Origin: Dokdonella sp041395345 | GTDB taxonomy: Bacteria > Pseudomonadota > Gammaproteobacteria > Xanthomonadales > Rhodanobacteraceae | Direction of reading: 5' to 3' | Assembly: GCF_041395345.1 (NCBI RefSeq) | Contig: NZ_JAWLAR010000005.1 | Location: forward strand, 124,001-188,000 | Length of the DNA: 64,000 bases | Part shown: positions 18,167 through 26,393 of the stretch, piece by piece | Numbering within the stretch: position 1 is the stretch's first letter | Layout of the letters: every line of letters starts with the position of its first letter | Notes under the pieces: generated by a model | What the model was told of the DNA's origin: nothing | The model's database searches: none | Seen by the model: the letters and a program-made list of their open reading frames with translations, nothing else | Translations under genes and position numbers: made by a program

Positions 18167-18930
18167 GGCTTCTTCTCCTTGTTCGGAGCCGCTTCGGGCA
18201 CAGGCTTGGTCTCGGCCGATGTCTTGCCAGAAGCAGACTTGGCATTCAGTTCAGCTGCCGCGCTTTCAAGTTGCGCCCCGAGATCTGCCGGTTTCGCTGC
18301 GTTACCCTCAGGCGGCACCTCTTCCGTGGACTGCGCCCCTTCCGACACCGTTGTCGCGTCAGCCAACTCAGTCTCGGTGTTCTTCTTGGTCGTCACCGAA
18401 AGCTGAAAAACGTAGGGCATCTTTGGATCCACCCCGAGCTGGCCTTCACGACTTTCAATTTTTGCCAAATCGGCTCGCCCAAGTTGAGGAGACGCCTCAA
18501 GAGAGCGCATATAGGTTGCAACCCGCGTGCTCGACTCTGCCACGCCCTCGAAAGTGAGCTTGTCTCCGGCCTGTGTAAGCGAAGTCAGACGCAAACCCTC
18601 CGGCACGGTCTTCGACATCTGATCGAACAGATGCACCATCTGTGAACGATTCGACTGCAGGTCCTCGATGATTTCCTTGCGCGCCAGCAATTGCGAGCGG
18701 ACTCGCTCGAGGTTCTTGATCGTCTCGATCTGTTCGTCGAGTTTCTTGATCTCCTTCTCGAGATAGGTATTGCGCTCACCCTGGTTGTCGATGCGCTGAC
18801 CCATCCACCATGACGCACAGAGAAACAGGAAGACAGCGGCGACAGCGGTCGCCAACAGCATCATGTAGAACTCGCGCTCGCGCTGTTTGCGGCGTTCGGC
18901 TCGCCATGGCAATAGGTTGATTCTGGCCAT
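18163..18930 (-). CDS. pilN: Type IV pilus inner-membrane protein PilN
   Basis: This 255-residue bitopic protein starts at the ATG at 18930, which overlaps the pilM stop by one base. Residues 3-9 are INLLPWR, the conserved cytoplasmic motif that docks into PilM. A membrane helix (about 22-43), a coiled coil and the periplasmic ferredoxin-like domain follow. The C-terminus carries an extra tail of about 70 residues rich in Ala, Glu, Lys, Ser and Thr, longer than in typical PilN proteins and probably disordered. It pairs with PilO. Confidence 0.94.
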   Translation of the reverse strand: MARINLLPWRAERRKQREREFYMMLLATAVAAVFLFLCASWWMGQRIDNQGERNTYLEKEIKKLDEQIETIKNLERVRSQLLARKEIIEDLQSNRSQMVHLFDQMSKTVPEGLRLTSLTQAGDKLTFEGVAESSTRVATYMRSLEASPQLGRADLAKIESREGQLGVDPKMPYVFQLSVTTKKNTETELADATTVSEGAQSTEEVPPEGNAAKPADLGAQLESAAAELNAKSASGKTSAETKPVPEAAPNKEKKP

Positions 18931-19988
18931 CAGTCGAAACTCCTCATCGCCAGACCGCACGCGATCATCAATGCCGGAGCATCCTGAGCGAGGGTCTGTG
19001 CCTGCACGCGCGATGAAAGCGACATGTTGGCGAGCGGATTGGCGACAGCGCAGGGCACCCCTAGCTGCTCTTCAACCATGTCGGCCACCCCGGTGATCGA
19101 GGCGCAACCGCCCGCGAGCACGATCTGGTCAACTCGGCTGTATTCACTGCCGGCAAAGAAGAACTGCAGGAGACGGCTGATCTGCTGGACCATGGCCTCC
19201 TTGAACGGTTCCAGTACTTCGATTTCGTAGGACTCGGGCAGACCGCCCTGACGTTTGGCCAGCCCGGCTTCCTCGTAGCTCAGTCCGTAGCGGCGCATGA
19301 CTTCGTCGGTCAGTTGCTTGCCGCCAAAGACCTGCTCGCGCGAGTAGATCGTGCGCTGGTTGCGCAGCACGATCAGCGTCGTCATGGTTGCGCCGACATC
19401 GATGACCGCAACGACCGCTTCCTTGGGAACGGACAACTGGTCGGCAATCAGACGGAATGCGTTTTCCATCGCGAACGCTTCGACGTCCATCGTCTTCGCG
19501 TTCAGCCCGCCCAGGTCAAGCGCGGCGACGCGCAGATCGACATTTTCGGTTCGCGAAGCGGCCAACAGGACGTTGACCATGTCCGGGTTGTCCTTGACCG
19601 GCCCGAGCACTTCGAAGTCGAGACTGACTTCCTCGATCGGGTACGGGATGTACTGGTTGGCCTCGATCTGGATTTGCGCCTCCATGTCCTCTTCGGACAG
19701 GTCGGCGGGCATCGGAACGATCTTGGTGATCACGGCCGAACCGGCGACTGCGGCGGAAGCGAACCGGGTCTTGGCCCCGGATCGGCTCAACGCACGGCGG
19801 ATCGCGTCACCGACAGCCTCGACTTCAACGATGTTTTTCTCGACCACGGCGTTCGGCGGCAATGGCTCGACGGCGTAGTGCTCAACGCGGTAACGACCGC
19901 CAGCCTGACCCAGCTGCAACAGCTTAACGGCTGTTGAACTGATGTCGACTCCGATCAGAACCGGTGCCTTAGGAGTGAAGAGTCCCAC
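18930..19988 (-). CDS. pilM: Type IV pilus actin-like protein PilM
   Basis: This 352-residue cytoplasmic protein has an actin/FtsA-like fold. It has VLIGVDISSTAVKLLQLG near the N-terminus (phosphate 1 region), AVIDVGATMTTLIVLRN (phosphate 2) and VDQIVLAGGCASITGV (adenosine region). It binds the PilN N-terminus and couples it to the pilus motor side. The start codon is GTG at 19988, supported by AAGGGGA about 8 bases ahead. It is the first gene of pilMNOPQ, and a sigma70-like promoter lies at 20039-20067. It is divergent from mrcA, the arrangement usual in gammaproteobacteria. Confidence 0.95.
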   Translation of the reverse strand: MGLFTPKAPVLIGVDISSTAVKLLQLGQAGGRYRVEHYAVEPLPPNAVVEKNIVEVEAVGDAIRRALSRSGAKTRFASAAVAGSAVITKIVPMPADLSEEDMEAQIQIEANQYIPYPIEEVSLDFEVLGPVKDNPDMVNVLLAASRTENVDLRVAALDLGGLNAKTMDVEAFAMENAFRLIADQLSVPKEAVVAVIDVGATMTTLIVLRNQRTIYSREQVFGGKQLTDEVMRRYGLSYEEAGLAKRQGGLPESYEIEVLEPFKEAMVQQISRLLQFFFAGSEYSRVDQIVLAGGCASITGVADMVEEQLGVPCAVANPLANMSLSSRVQAQTLAQDAPALMIACGLAMRSFD

Positions 19989-20038
19989 TACTTTTTCCCC
20001 TTGCCACGCGCCCTTACGAGCGAAACATGTGTTTTCAC

Positions 20039-20067
20039 ATTAAATCTAAAACTTAACCAATTGGCAA
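20039..20067 (-). promoter_or_regulatory. Sigma70-type promoter for pilMNOPQ
   Basis: On the minus strand, TTGCCA (20062-20067) and TTTAAT (20039-20044) are separated by exactly 17 bases in an AT-rich pocket of a GC-rich region. Each box matches consensus at 5 of 6 bases. The predicted start point lies roughly 45 bases ahead of the pilM GTG. Confidence 0.65.
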
Positions 20068-20170
20068 CAGGGAGCGCTCAAATAGTCGATCCCGTCGCGA
20101 AAACTGACAGAAATTGACGGTTTCCGCCCCCCGAGACCCTGGCCAAGCTGCCCGGAAACCCCAATGGACC

Positions 20171-20176
20171 TATACT
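20171..20176 (+). promoter_or_regulatory. Candidate -10 box for mrcA
   Basis: TATACT lies about 55 bases ahead of the mrcA ATG. No good -35 hexamer is found 16-18 bases upstream, so this is only a weak candidate. It fits the need for a promoter between the divergent pilM and mrcA genes. Confidence 0.3.
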
Positions 20177-20231
20177 CTGTCGCTTGCTCCAAGATCCTTC
20201 CTTGAATGCCATCACAAGTCGCATCAGCTGC

Positions 20232-22703
20232 ATGAAAATCTTTCTTCGCGTTGTCCGCTACGCCATTTACCTCGGTTTGAGTGGCGTAATCCTTGGCTGT
20301 CTGGCCCTCGGAGTAGCCTATTGGCTGATTTCTCCGCGTCTGCCTTCGGTCGAGACACTCAAGGATGTGCAGCTGCAGGTCCCTCTCAAGGTACTTGCGG
20401 CTGATGGCAAGCTCATGGCGACGTTCGGCGAGACCCGCCGCATTCCGATTGACATGAGTCAGGTGCCGGATCGGCTGAAATACGCCGTGATCTCGGCCGA
20501 AGATGCCGATTTCTATACCCATCCCGGCATCGACATCGGCGGAATCCTGCGTGCGGTTTGGCTGGTGACGACCACCGGCAGCAAGCATGTGGCGGGCGGC
20601 AGCACCATCACCCAGCAGGTGGCGCGGCAATTCTTCCTGAGTCCCGAAGTGACCTATACGCGCAAGCTGTCGGAAATCTTCCTGGCGTTTCGCATCGAAG
20701 GTGCACTGAGCAAGGACGACATCCTTGCGCTGTACTTGAACAAGAGTTTCTTTGGCAACCGAGCTTACGGAATCGCTGCCGCAGCCGAGTTCTACTATGG
20801 GAAGACGCTCGATCAGCTCACCCAGGCCGAATGCGCGATGCTGGCCTCGCTGCCGAAATTCCCGTCCACCGGCAATCCGATCAACAACTTGCCGCGGGCC
20901 CTGCAGCGACGTGCCTACGTGCTTGGCCGCATGCTGGATCTCGGCCATATCGACCAGGCCACCTACGATCAGGCCATGGCCGAGGAAGACCAGTCTTTCG
21001 CCCACGAGCCACCCATCGAGATCGAAGCCCCCTACGTGGCCGAGCTGGTCCGCCAGGAGGCCATCGAGCGCCTTGGCAACGATGCGCTCGACAACGGCTA
21101 CGTCATTCGGACAACCATCGTTTCTCCGGACCAGGAAGCTGCCAACCAGGCCCTGCGTGACTCCCTCGTCGACTACGACCGTCGCCACGGATATCGCGGT
21201 GCAGAAGCGCATGTGGATATAGCTGCCGGAACCAGCCCGGAAAGCCTGGTCGGGGAAATCGACGGCTACCGGACGGTCAACGGCCTGATTCCCGGTATCG
21301 TCGCCACGGTCATGGCCGACGAAGCCATGGTCCAGCTTGGTGACGGACAGGTTGCCCTGCTCGACCTGAAGGCGGTCGAGTGGGCGCGCCCCTACGTGGA
21401 TGACAGCCGCCGCGGTGCCACTCCAAAGCGTGTCGACGAAGTGCTCCAGGCCGGCGACATCGTGCGCGTATCGCTCGACGAGGAGGGCAACTGGCGGCTG
21501 GCCCAGATTCCCGCGGTGCAGGGCGCCATGGTCGGACTGTCCCCCGAGGACGGCGCCATCCGGGCGCTGATTGGCGGTTTCAATTTCTCGCGCAGCAAGT
21601 TCAATCGCGCCACCCAGTCCAGTCGCTCGGCAGGATCCAGTTTCAAGCCGTTCATCTATTCGGCAGCGATGGACCATGGCTTCACACCGGCATCAGTGAT
21701 CAATGACGCGCCGCTTGTTTTCCCCGATGTATCGCGGCCAAACGGCTTGTGGACGCCCTCCAACGACGACGGCAAGTTCGACGGCCCGATCCGCCTGCGC
21801 GAAGCCCTGGTACGCTCGAAGAACCTGGTCTCGGTACGCCTGCTTGATGCAATCGGCGTGCACTATGCGCACGAATACGTCACCCGGTTCGGATTCACCG
21901 CGCAACAGGTTCCCGAAAACCTTTCCATGGCGCTGGGAACCGCTGCAGTCTCGCCACTGGCGATGGCCCGCGGCTATGCGGTGCTGGCCAACGGCGGCTT
22001 CCTGATCGACCCCTACCTGATCGCCGAAATAGCCGACCGCGATGGCAAGGTCATCTATACCGCCAATCCGGTTCGGGCCTGCCACGACTGTCCGCAACGC
22101 ATGCTCGACGAAGAGCAGGAACGCGCCAATCTTGCCGCAGACGGTTCCTCCTCGTTCACGCCGATTGCGACAGCGAATGCCTCGACGACTGTTCCGCCCG
22201 CCCCCGGTGAGCCCCGGCTGGCGCCGCGCGTCATCGACGCCCGCAATGCCTATCTGGTCACCTCGCTGATGCGCGATGTCGTGCGACGCGGGACCGGTTC
22301 GGGCGCCATGGTGCTCAAGCGCGGCGACCTGGCCGGCAAGACCGGTACGACCAACGAGTATCGCGATGCCTGGTTCTCCGGCTTCAACGCCCGCATCGTG
22401 GCTACGGCCTGGGTCGGATTCGACGACTTCAGTTCGCTGGGCAGTCGCGAATTCGGCTCCAAGTCGGCCCTGCCCATCTGGATCGGCTTCATGCGGGCAG
22501 CGCTGGCCGACATGGAAGAGCAGCCGTTCGACATGCCACCGGGCATCACCACGGCACGCGTCGACCGCGATAGCGGATTGCTGGCTCCTGCCGGCGATCC
22601 CGATTCGATCATCGAATATTTCAAGACCGAGGACGTCGCGCAGCTAGCCGCCAGACCTGACACCCAGGAAGAGGAACAGCGCGAGGCCTACGACGTTTTC
22701 TGA
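20232..22703 (+). CDS. mrcA: Penicillin-binding protein 1A (bifunctional peptidoglycan synthase)
   Basis: This 823-residue inner-membrane protein polymerises and cross-links peptidoglycan. The membrane helix (about 10-33) is followed by the GT51 glycosyltransferase domain: EDADFYTHPG (90-99), GGSTITQQVARQFFL and KLSEIFLAFRIE. Then comes an OB-like domain and the transpeptidase domain with SSFK (nucleophile S469), SKN and KTGT (703-706). The start at 20232 (MKIFLRVV) was chosen because the TTG 48 bases upstream adds unrelated residues. The binding site is poor. The last base of the stop is the first base of the next start (TGATG). Divergent from pilM, as in many gammaproteobacteria. Confidence 0.95.
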   Translation: MKIFLRVVRYAIYLGLSGVILGCLALGVAYWLISPRLPSVETLKDVQLQVPLKVLAADGKLMATFGETRRIPIDMSQVPDRLKYAVISAEDADFYTHPGIDIGGILRAVWLVTTTGSKHVAGGSTITQQVARQFFLSPEVTYTRKLSEIFLAFRIEGALSKDDILALYLNKSFFGNRAYGIAAAAEFYYGKTLDQLTQAECAMLASLPKFPSTGNPINNLPRALQRRAYVLGRMLDLGHIDQATYDQAMAEEDQSFAHEPPIEIEAPYVAELVRQEAIERLGNDALDNGYVIRTTIVSPDQEAANQALRDSLVDYDRRHGYRGAEAHVDIAAGTSPESLVGEIDGYRTVNGLIPGIVATVMADEAMVQLGDGQVALLDLKAVEWARPYVDDSRRGATPKRVDEVLQAGDIVRVSLDEEGNWRLAQIPAVQGAMVGLSPEDGAIRALIGGFNFSRSKFNRATQSSRSAGSSFKPFIYSAAMDHGFTPASVINDAPLVFPDVSRPNGLWTPSNDDGKFDGPIRLREALVRSKNLVSVRLLDAIGVHYAHEYVTRFGFTAQQVPENLSMALGTAAVSPLAMARGYAVLANGGFLIDPYLIAEIADRDGKVIYTANPVRACHDCPQRMLDEEQERANLAADGSSSFTPIATANASTTVPPAPGEPRLAPRVIDARNAYLVTSLMRDVVRRGTGSGAMVLKRGDLAGKTGTTNEYRDAWFSGFNARIVATAWVGFDDFSSLGSREFGSKSALPIWIGFMRAALADMEEQPFDMPPGITTARVDRDSGLLAPAGDPDSIIEYFKTEDVAQLAARPDTQEEEQREAYDVF

Positions 22704-23311
22704 TGGCAGCCTCGGGGCACGCCAACAGCGCCGAGTTGCGCAGACGCATCGCCGTCGAAGCGGCAAGGCTGATTTCGGAGCAGGGCCTGCGGGATTATCA
22801 CGCCGCCAAGCTCAAGGCCGCTCAACAGTTGGGGCTCGGCGAGAAGGCAGCCCTTCCACGCAATGTCGAAATCGAAGCCGCATTGCGCGAGCACCAGCGC
22901 CTGTTCCAGGCCTCGAGCCAGCCCGCACAACTTGCGCGCCTTCGCGAAGCAGCCGTCGAAGCCATGCGCTTTCTGCAACCATTCCAGCCGCGACTGGTCG
23001 GCCCTGTCCTGGACGGTACGGCAGACGCCCATTCGGCGGTTTGCCTGCACGTGTTCAGCGAGCAGCCCGAACGGGTCATGAGCTTCCTCGACGAACACCG
23101 CATTCCGTTCGAGTTGCAGGATCGCCTCCTGCGCTACGGCACGAACGTTGAACAGCGTTTTCCCGTCTTGCTGCTCTCGGCAGACGACACGGTCGTCGAT
23201 CTGACCGTGTTTCCGCTGGACGGCCTGCGGCAAGCACCGCAGGACCGGATTTCAGATCGCCCGATGCAGCGGGCAGGTCTCATCCGCTTGCTCGAAATCC
23301 TTGCTTCCTAG
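22703..23311 (+). CDS. Conserved hypothetical protein, nucleotidyltransferase-like
   Basis: This 202-residue soluble protein is translationally coupled to mrcA through a TGATG overlap. The N-terminal half is helical (RIAVEAARLISEQGLRDYHA, then KLKAAQQLGLG). The second half reads LVGPVLDGTADAHSAVCLHV, then PFELQDRLLRYG and VVDLTVFPLDGLRQAP. I recall similar proteins in other gammaproteobacteria, where they are of unknown function or loosely called nucleotidyltransferase. The G-x-V-x-x-G-T-A...H-S segment resembles the start of a minimal nucleotidyltransferase fold, but the paired catalytic Asp residues are not obvious. No partner is clear apart from the coupling to PBP1A. Confidence 0.75.
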   Translation: MAASGHANSAELRRRIAVEAARLISEQGLRDYHAAKLKAAQQLGLGEKAALPRNVEIEAALREHQRLFQASSQPAQLARLREAAVEAMRFLQPFQPRLVGPVLDGTADAHSAVCLHVFSEQPERVMSFLDEHRIPFELQDRLLRYGTNVEQRFPVLLLSADDTVVDLTVFPLDGLRQAPQDRISDRPMQRAGLIRLLEILAS

Positions 23312-23361
23312 CAGGCTGTCGCTGCCTGGCAGAAAGTCGCCTGGCTCGATACACGTCGCGA

Positions 23362-24654
23362 TCAGCGCTTGCCGAGCTCCACGTAGTCGCGTTCCACGGA
23401 ACCGGTATAGACCTGACGCGGACGGCCTATCTTGGCGTCGGGCGTGACCTGCTGTTCAAGCCAGTGGGCAACCCAACCGGCGGTTCGTGCGATCGCAAAC
23501 ATCACCGTGAACATCTCGGTCGGAATCTTCAAGGCCTTGTAGATGATGCCCGAGTAGAAATCGACATTCGGGTACAGCTTGCGCTCGACGAAGTAGGAAT
23601 CCTTGAGGGCCACCTCCTCGAGCGCCATGGCGACTTCGAGTAGCGGATCGTCGATATTCAGGTCGGCAAGCACCTTGTGCGTCATCTCGCGGATGATCGT
23701 CGCGCGCGGGTCGAAATTCTTGTAGACACGGTGGCCGAAGCCCATCAGGCGGAAGCCCGAATCCTTGTCCTTGGCCCTGGCCACCGCCGACGCCACGTTC
23801 TTCGCATCGCCGATGTCGGTCAGCATCGACAGCACCGCCTCATTGGCGCCGCCATGTGCCGGCCCCCACAGCGCCGCGATGCCAGCCGACACGCAGGCGT
23901 AGGGATTGGCACCGGTCGATCCGACCAGGCGCACCGTCGAAGTCGAGGCATTCTGTTCGTGATCGGCATGCAGGATGAACAGGAGGTCGAGCGCCTTGGC
24001 CACAACCGGGTTCAGTTCCAGCGGCTCGCTGGGCACCTCGAACATCATGTGCAGGAAGCGGGTGACGTATTCGAGGTTGTTGCGCGGATAACGCACCGGC
24101 CAGCCAACCGACGAGCGGTAGGCGGCTGCGGCGATCGTCGGCACCTTCGCGATCAGGCGGATCGCGGCCAGTCGACGCTGCTCGGGGTCATCCATGTCCA
24201 GCGTGTCGTGATAGAACGCGGACATGCCAGCCACCGAGGCGCACAACATGGCCATCGGATGCGCGTCATAGCGGAAGCCGTTGAGAAAGTTCTTCTGCGA
24301 CTCGTGCATCATCGTGTGATGCGTGACTTCGTGCTCGAACTTGCTGAATTCCTGTTTGTTCGGCAGTTCGCCGTTGATCAGCAGATAGGAGGTTTCGAGA
24401 AAGCTGGAGTGCTTGGCCAATTGCTCGATCGGGTAGCCTCGATAGAGCAGCACACCCTTGTCGCCATCGATATAGGTGATCGCACTGCGTGTACTCGCCG
24501 TGGAGACGAAACCTGGATCGTAGGTGAAGTATCCGGTGTCCTTGTTGAGCCTGCCGATATCGAGTGCAGGGTCGCCCAGCGTGCCGGTCACTACTGGCAA
24601 TGAGGTGCTGCGATCGTTGGCGGTATCGGAAAGTTTGACTGAATGGTCGGACAC
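23362..24654 (-). CDS. gltA: Citrate synthase (type II)
   Basis: This 430-residue enzyme condenses acetyl-CoA and oxaloacetate in the TCA cycle. It has ADHEQNASTSTVRLVGSTGA with the substrate histidine, AALWGPAHGGANEAV, MGFGHRVYKNFDPRA and the catalytic Asp in NVDFYSGIIY. The length and N-terminal domain (LDIGRLNKDTGYFTYDPGF) match the NADH-sensitive hexameric type of Gram-negative bacteria. The start codon is GTG at 24654, with AAGGAG 6 bases ahead. It is monocistronic, between the mrcA unit and rpmE2. Confidence 0.97.
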   Translation of the reverse strand: MSDHSVKLSDTANDRSTSLPVVTGTLGDPALDIGRLNKDTGYFTYDPGFVSTASTRSAITYIDGDKGVLLYRGYPIEQLAKHSSFLETSYLLINGELPNKQEFSKFEHEVTHHTMMHESQKNFLNGFRYDAHPMAMLCASVAGMSAFYHDTLDMDDPEQRRLAAIRLIAKVPTIAAAAYRSSVGWPVRYPRNNLEYVTRFLHMMFEVPSEPLELNPVVAKALDLLFILHADHEQNASTSTVRLVGSTGANPYACVSAGIAALWGPAHGGANEAVLSMLTDIGDAKNVASAVARAKDKDSGFRLMGFGHRVYKNFDPRATIIREMTHKVLADLNIDDPLLEVAMALEEVALKDSYFVERKLYPNVDFYSGIIYKALKIPTEMFTVMFAIARTAGWVAHWLEQQVTPDAKIGRPRQVYTGSVERDYVELGKR

Positions 24655-24980
24655 GGCGGACTCCTTCTGGCGGGATCCGGACCGTTGATGCTGGCCCGAA
24701 CCTCAAGTTGGTCTGGGATTGGGTGGCTTGCTGGCAGGCCGCGGGCGCGCTTGAGTGGAGACATACGCGCCCGAATCCAGCGTCAATTATTGCATAGCAC
24801 AATGGCTCCGGCGGCCCCGACCCGGCGTTGGCGTTCCAGGATCCCCTGCCCGGGCGATCCCGCCAGGCAGGAAATGCGGCCGGCAGGCACAATCCTCTCG
24901 ATGAAAGTCTCGCCTGGCTGGCTGCCCTGCAGGGTCGCGCACTGGCCCGGCCGCTGGCGGGACCCCGCCCGGCAATCCCG
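24655..24980. other. gltA upstream region without a recognised gene
   Basis: This stretch of about 330 bases separates gltA from the rpmE2 terminator. Open frames here lack family similarity and are probably chance in GC-rich DNA. On the minus strand, TTGACG (24781-24786) and TATGTC (24760-24765) are promoter-like but only 15 bases apart. I see no conserved RNA element. The likely content is the gltA promoter and a leader of about 100 bases. Confidence 0.4.
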
Positions 24981-25011
24981 CAAACGAAAACGCCGGCTCT
25001 AGGCCGGCGTT
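24981..25011 (-). terminator. Rho-independent terminator of rpmE2
   Basis: On the minus strand, arms of 9 pairs (25003-25011 and 24989-24997, core GCCGGCG) close a 5-base loop and are followed by TTTTCGTTTG. It starts 27 bases past the rpmE2 stop. Confidence 0.8.
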
Positions 25012-25038
25012 CTGCTCACGCTTGAAATCGGGTCTTGC

Positions 25039-25281
25039 CTACTTGGCGTAGCGGCGACGGAACTTGTCGACCCGGCCACCGGCGTCCACGGCCTTCTGCT
25101 TGCCCGTGTAGAACGGGTGCGAATGGCTGGAGATATCGATCTTCACGAGCGGATATTCGTTGCCGTCCGTCCATTTCACGGTTTCCTTGGCCGACATGGT
25201 CGACTGGGTCAGGAAGGCGAAATCGCTGGACAGGTCCTGGAAGACGACCGGCTTGTACTTCGGATGGATATCAGGCTTCAT
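25039..25281 (-). CDS. rpmE2: 50S ribosomal protein L31 type B
   Basis: This 80-residue protein starts MKPDIHPKYKPVVFQD and has SHPFYTGKQK near the end. It lacks the four zinc-binding cysteines of type A L31, so it is the zinc-independent form. A longer upstream reading is not family-like. A sigma70-like promoter (25326-25354) and a leader hairpin (25298-25312) precede it, and a strong terminator follows. In bacteria with both L31 forms the zinc-free one is often Zur-controlled. I see no clear Zur site here. Confidence 0.96.
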   Translation of the reverse strand: MKPDIHPKYKPVVFQDLSSDFAFLTQSTMSAKETVKWTDGNEYPLVKIDISSHSHPFYTGKQKAVDAGGRVDKFRRRYAK

Positions 25282-25297
25282 TGGACAGTACCGTTTG

Positions 25298-25312
25298 CCG
25301 GGCTTGGCCCGG
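25298..25312 (-). promoter_or_regulatory. Leader hairpin of rpmE2
   Basis: CCGGGC and GCCCGG form a perfect 6-pair stem with a 3-base loop, 16 bases ahead of the rpmE2 start and inside the predicted transcript. It could affect ribosome loading or L31 autoregulation. That role is inference. Confidence 0.4.
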
Positions 25313-25325
25313 AGAAAAGAGCGCG

Positions 25326-25354
25326 ATTGTAGCGAGCCGGCAATCATGGCGCAA
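25326..25354 (-). promoter_or_regulatory. Sigma70-type promoter for rpmE2
   Basis: On the minus strand, TTGCGC (25349-25354) and TACAAT (25326-25331) are separated by 17 bases. The transcript would start about 40 bases ahead of the rpmE2 ATG. Confidence 0.6.
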
Positions 25355-25470
25355 GCGGCCGTCGGGCGCAATGCTTCAGTCAGGCGGGATCTTGCGACCC
25401 CTCCGGCCCGAGCGGACCGACCGGCAGCGATGGTGCCCCGGAATCCAGGCCCCGTATACGCTTGCAGGCC

Positions 25471-26391
25471 TCAGATCGCGGCCAGGGCAGCCCCCAGCAA
25501 GGCCTCGAAGCGTGCCTGGTCAACGCCGAGGACGATGCGCGCATTGGCAGGCTTGCCCATCCGCCCTTCCCAGTCCACCACGGTCGCTCCGCGGGTCAGG
25601 GCCCCATCCAGTTCGACAGCGACATGACAAGATTGCGCCGACACCACGATGTCCGGATCGAGCGCCACGGCCATGGCCAGGGCATCGGCGGCCAGCATGC
25701 GCTCGCGCTCGTGGGCACGAGCCCAACTTCGCGTGCGCCGCGAAATCGCCGCATAGAAACGCGCCCGTGGCGAATCTGCTGCCAGCCAGCGTTCGACGTC
25801 TTCGTAGGCCAGTCCATGGCGCAAGGTGGCTTCCCAGTCGACCAGTTCGAATTCGGGCCAGGTCGAGAAGACGATGTGAGCCGCTTCGGGATCGAAGCCG
25901 ATATTGAACTCTGCAGGGACGCGGGCCGTGTTGCCGCGACCAGTGGCCGCGCCGCCCATGACCACCAGGCGCTGGACGCGCTTGGGCAGAGAGGGATCAA
26001 GGCGCAAGGCCAGGGCCAGGTTGGTCAGCGGCGCCAGGGCGACCAGCACCAGTTGTCCGGCATGCTCGCGGCTCAGACGGATCATGGCCAGGGCCGCATG
26101 CTCGCTCGATGCCTGACGCGTTGAACGCGTGTAGCCGGTATCGCCAAACCCGTCTGCGCCGTGCACGAAGGCTGCGTCCGCTTCGGGCAGGACCAGGGGA
26201 CCGGCGCAGCCCGGAAAAACCGGCGTGTCGACTCCGACCAGGTCGATCAGCCGCAACGCATTGGCAACGGTGTGACGCAGGCCGACATTGCCGGCGGCGA
26301 TCGTCAGACCCGTGACTTCGGCGCCCTGACAAGCCATCAGGATCGCCAGCGCATCGTCCACGCCGGGGTCGGTGTCTATCAGCAGTTTCAT
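25471..26391 (-). CDS. Inosine-uridine preferring nucleoside hydrolase family protein
   Basis: This enzyme of about 306 residues would hydrolyse the N-glycosidic bond of ribonucleosides. The N-terminal DTDPGVDDA (residues 6-14) is the calcium-binding, catalytic signature. VVMGGAATGRGN and PAEFNIGFDPEAA match the core. The C-terminal HVAVELDGALTRGATVVDW with a late Asp is as expected. Start choice: the ATG at 26391 has AGG 8 bases ahead. A GTG at 26397 overlaps the acyltransferase stop by 4 bases and is equally possible. It is the last gene of the recG-acyltransferase direction and may serve nucleoside salvage. Confidence 0.9.
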   Translation of the reverse strand: MKLLIDTDPGVDDALAILMACQGAEVTGLTIAAGNVGLRHTVANALRLIDLVGVDTPVFPGCAGPLVLPEADAAFVHGADGFGDTGYTRSTRQASSEHAALAMIRLSREHAGQLVLVALAPLTNLALALRLDPSLPKRVQRLVVMGGAATGRGNTARVPAEFNIGFDPEAAHIVFSTWPEFELVDWEATLRHGLAYEDVERWLAADSPRARFYAAISRRTRSWARAHERERMLAADALAMAVALDPDIVVSAQSCHVAVELDGALTRGATVVDWEGRMGKPANARIVLGVDQARFEALLGAALAAI

Positions 26392-26393
26392 GT

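Noticed and set aside
20046..21677. Minus-strand open frame of about 540 codons opposite mrcA
   Set aside because: Antisense to the GT51 and transpeptidase domains; composition is the mirror of the real gene.
24643..25002. Small open frames in the gltA upstream region
   Set aside because: No family similarity; they cross the gltA start and the rpmE2 terminator.
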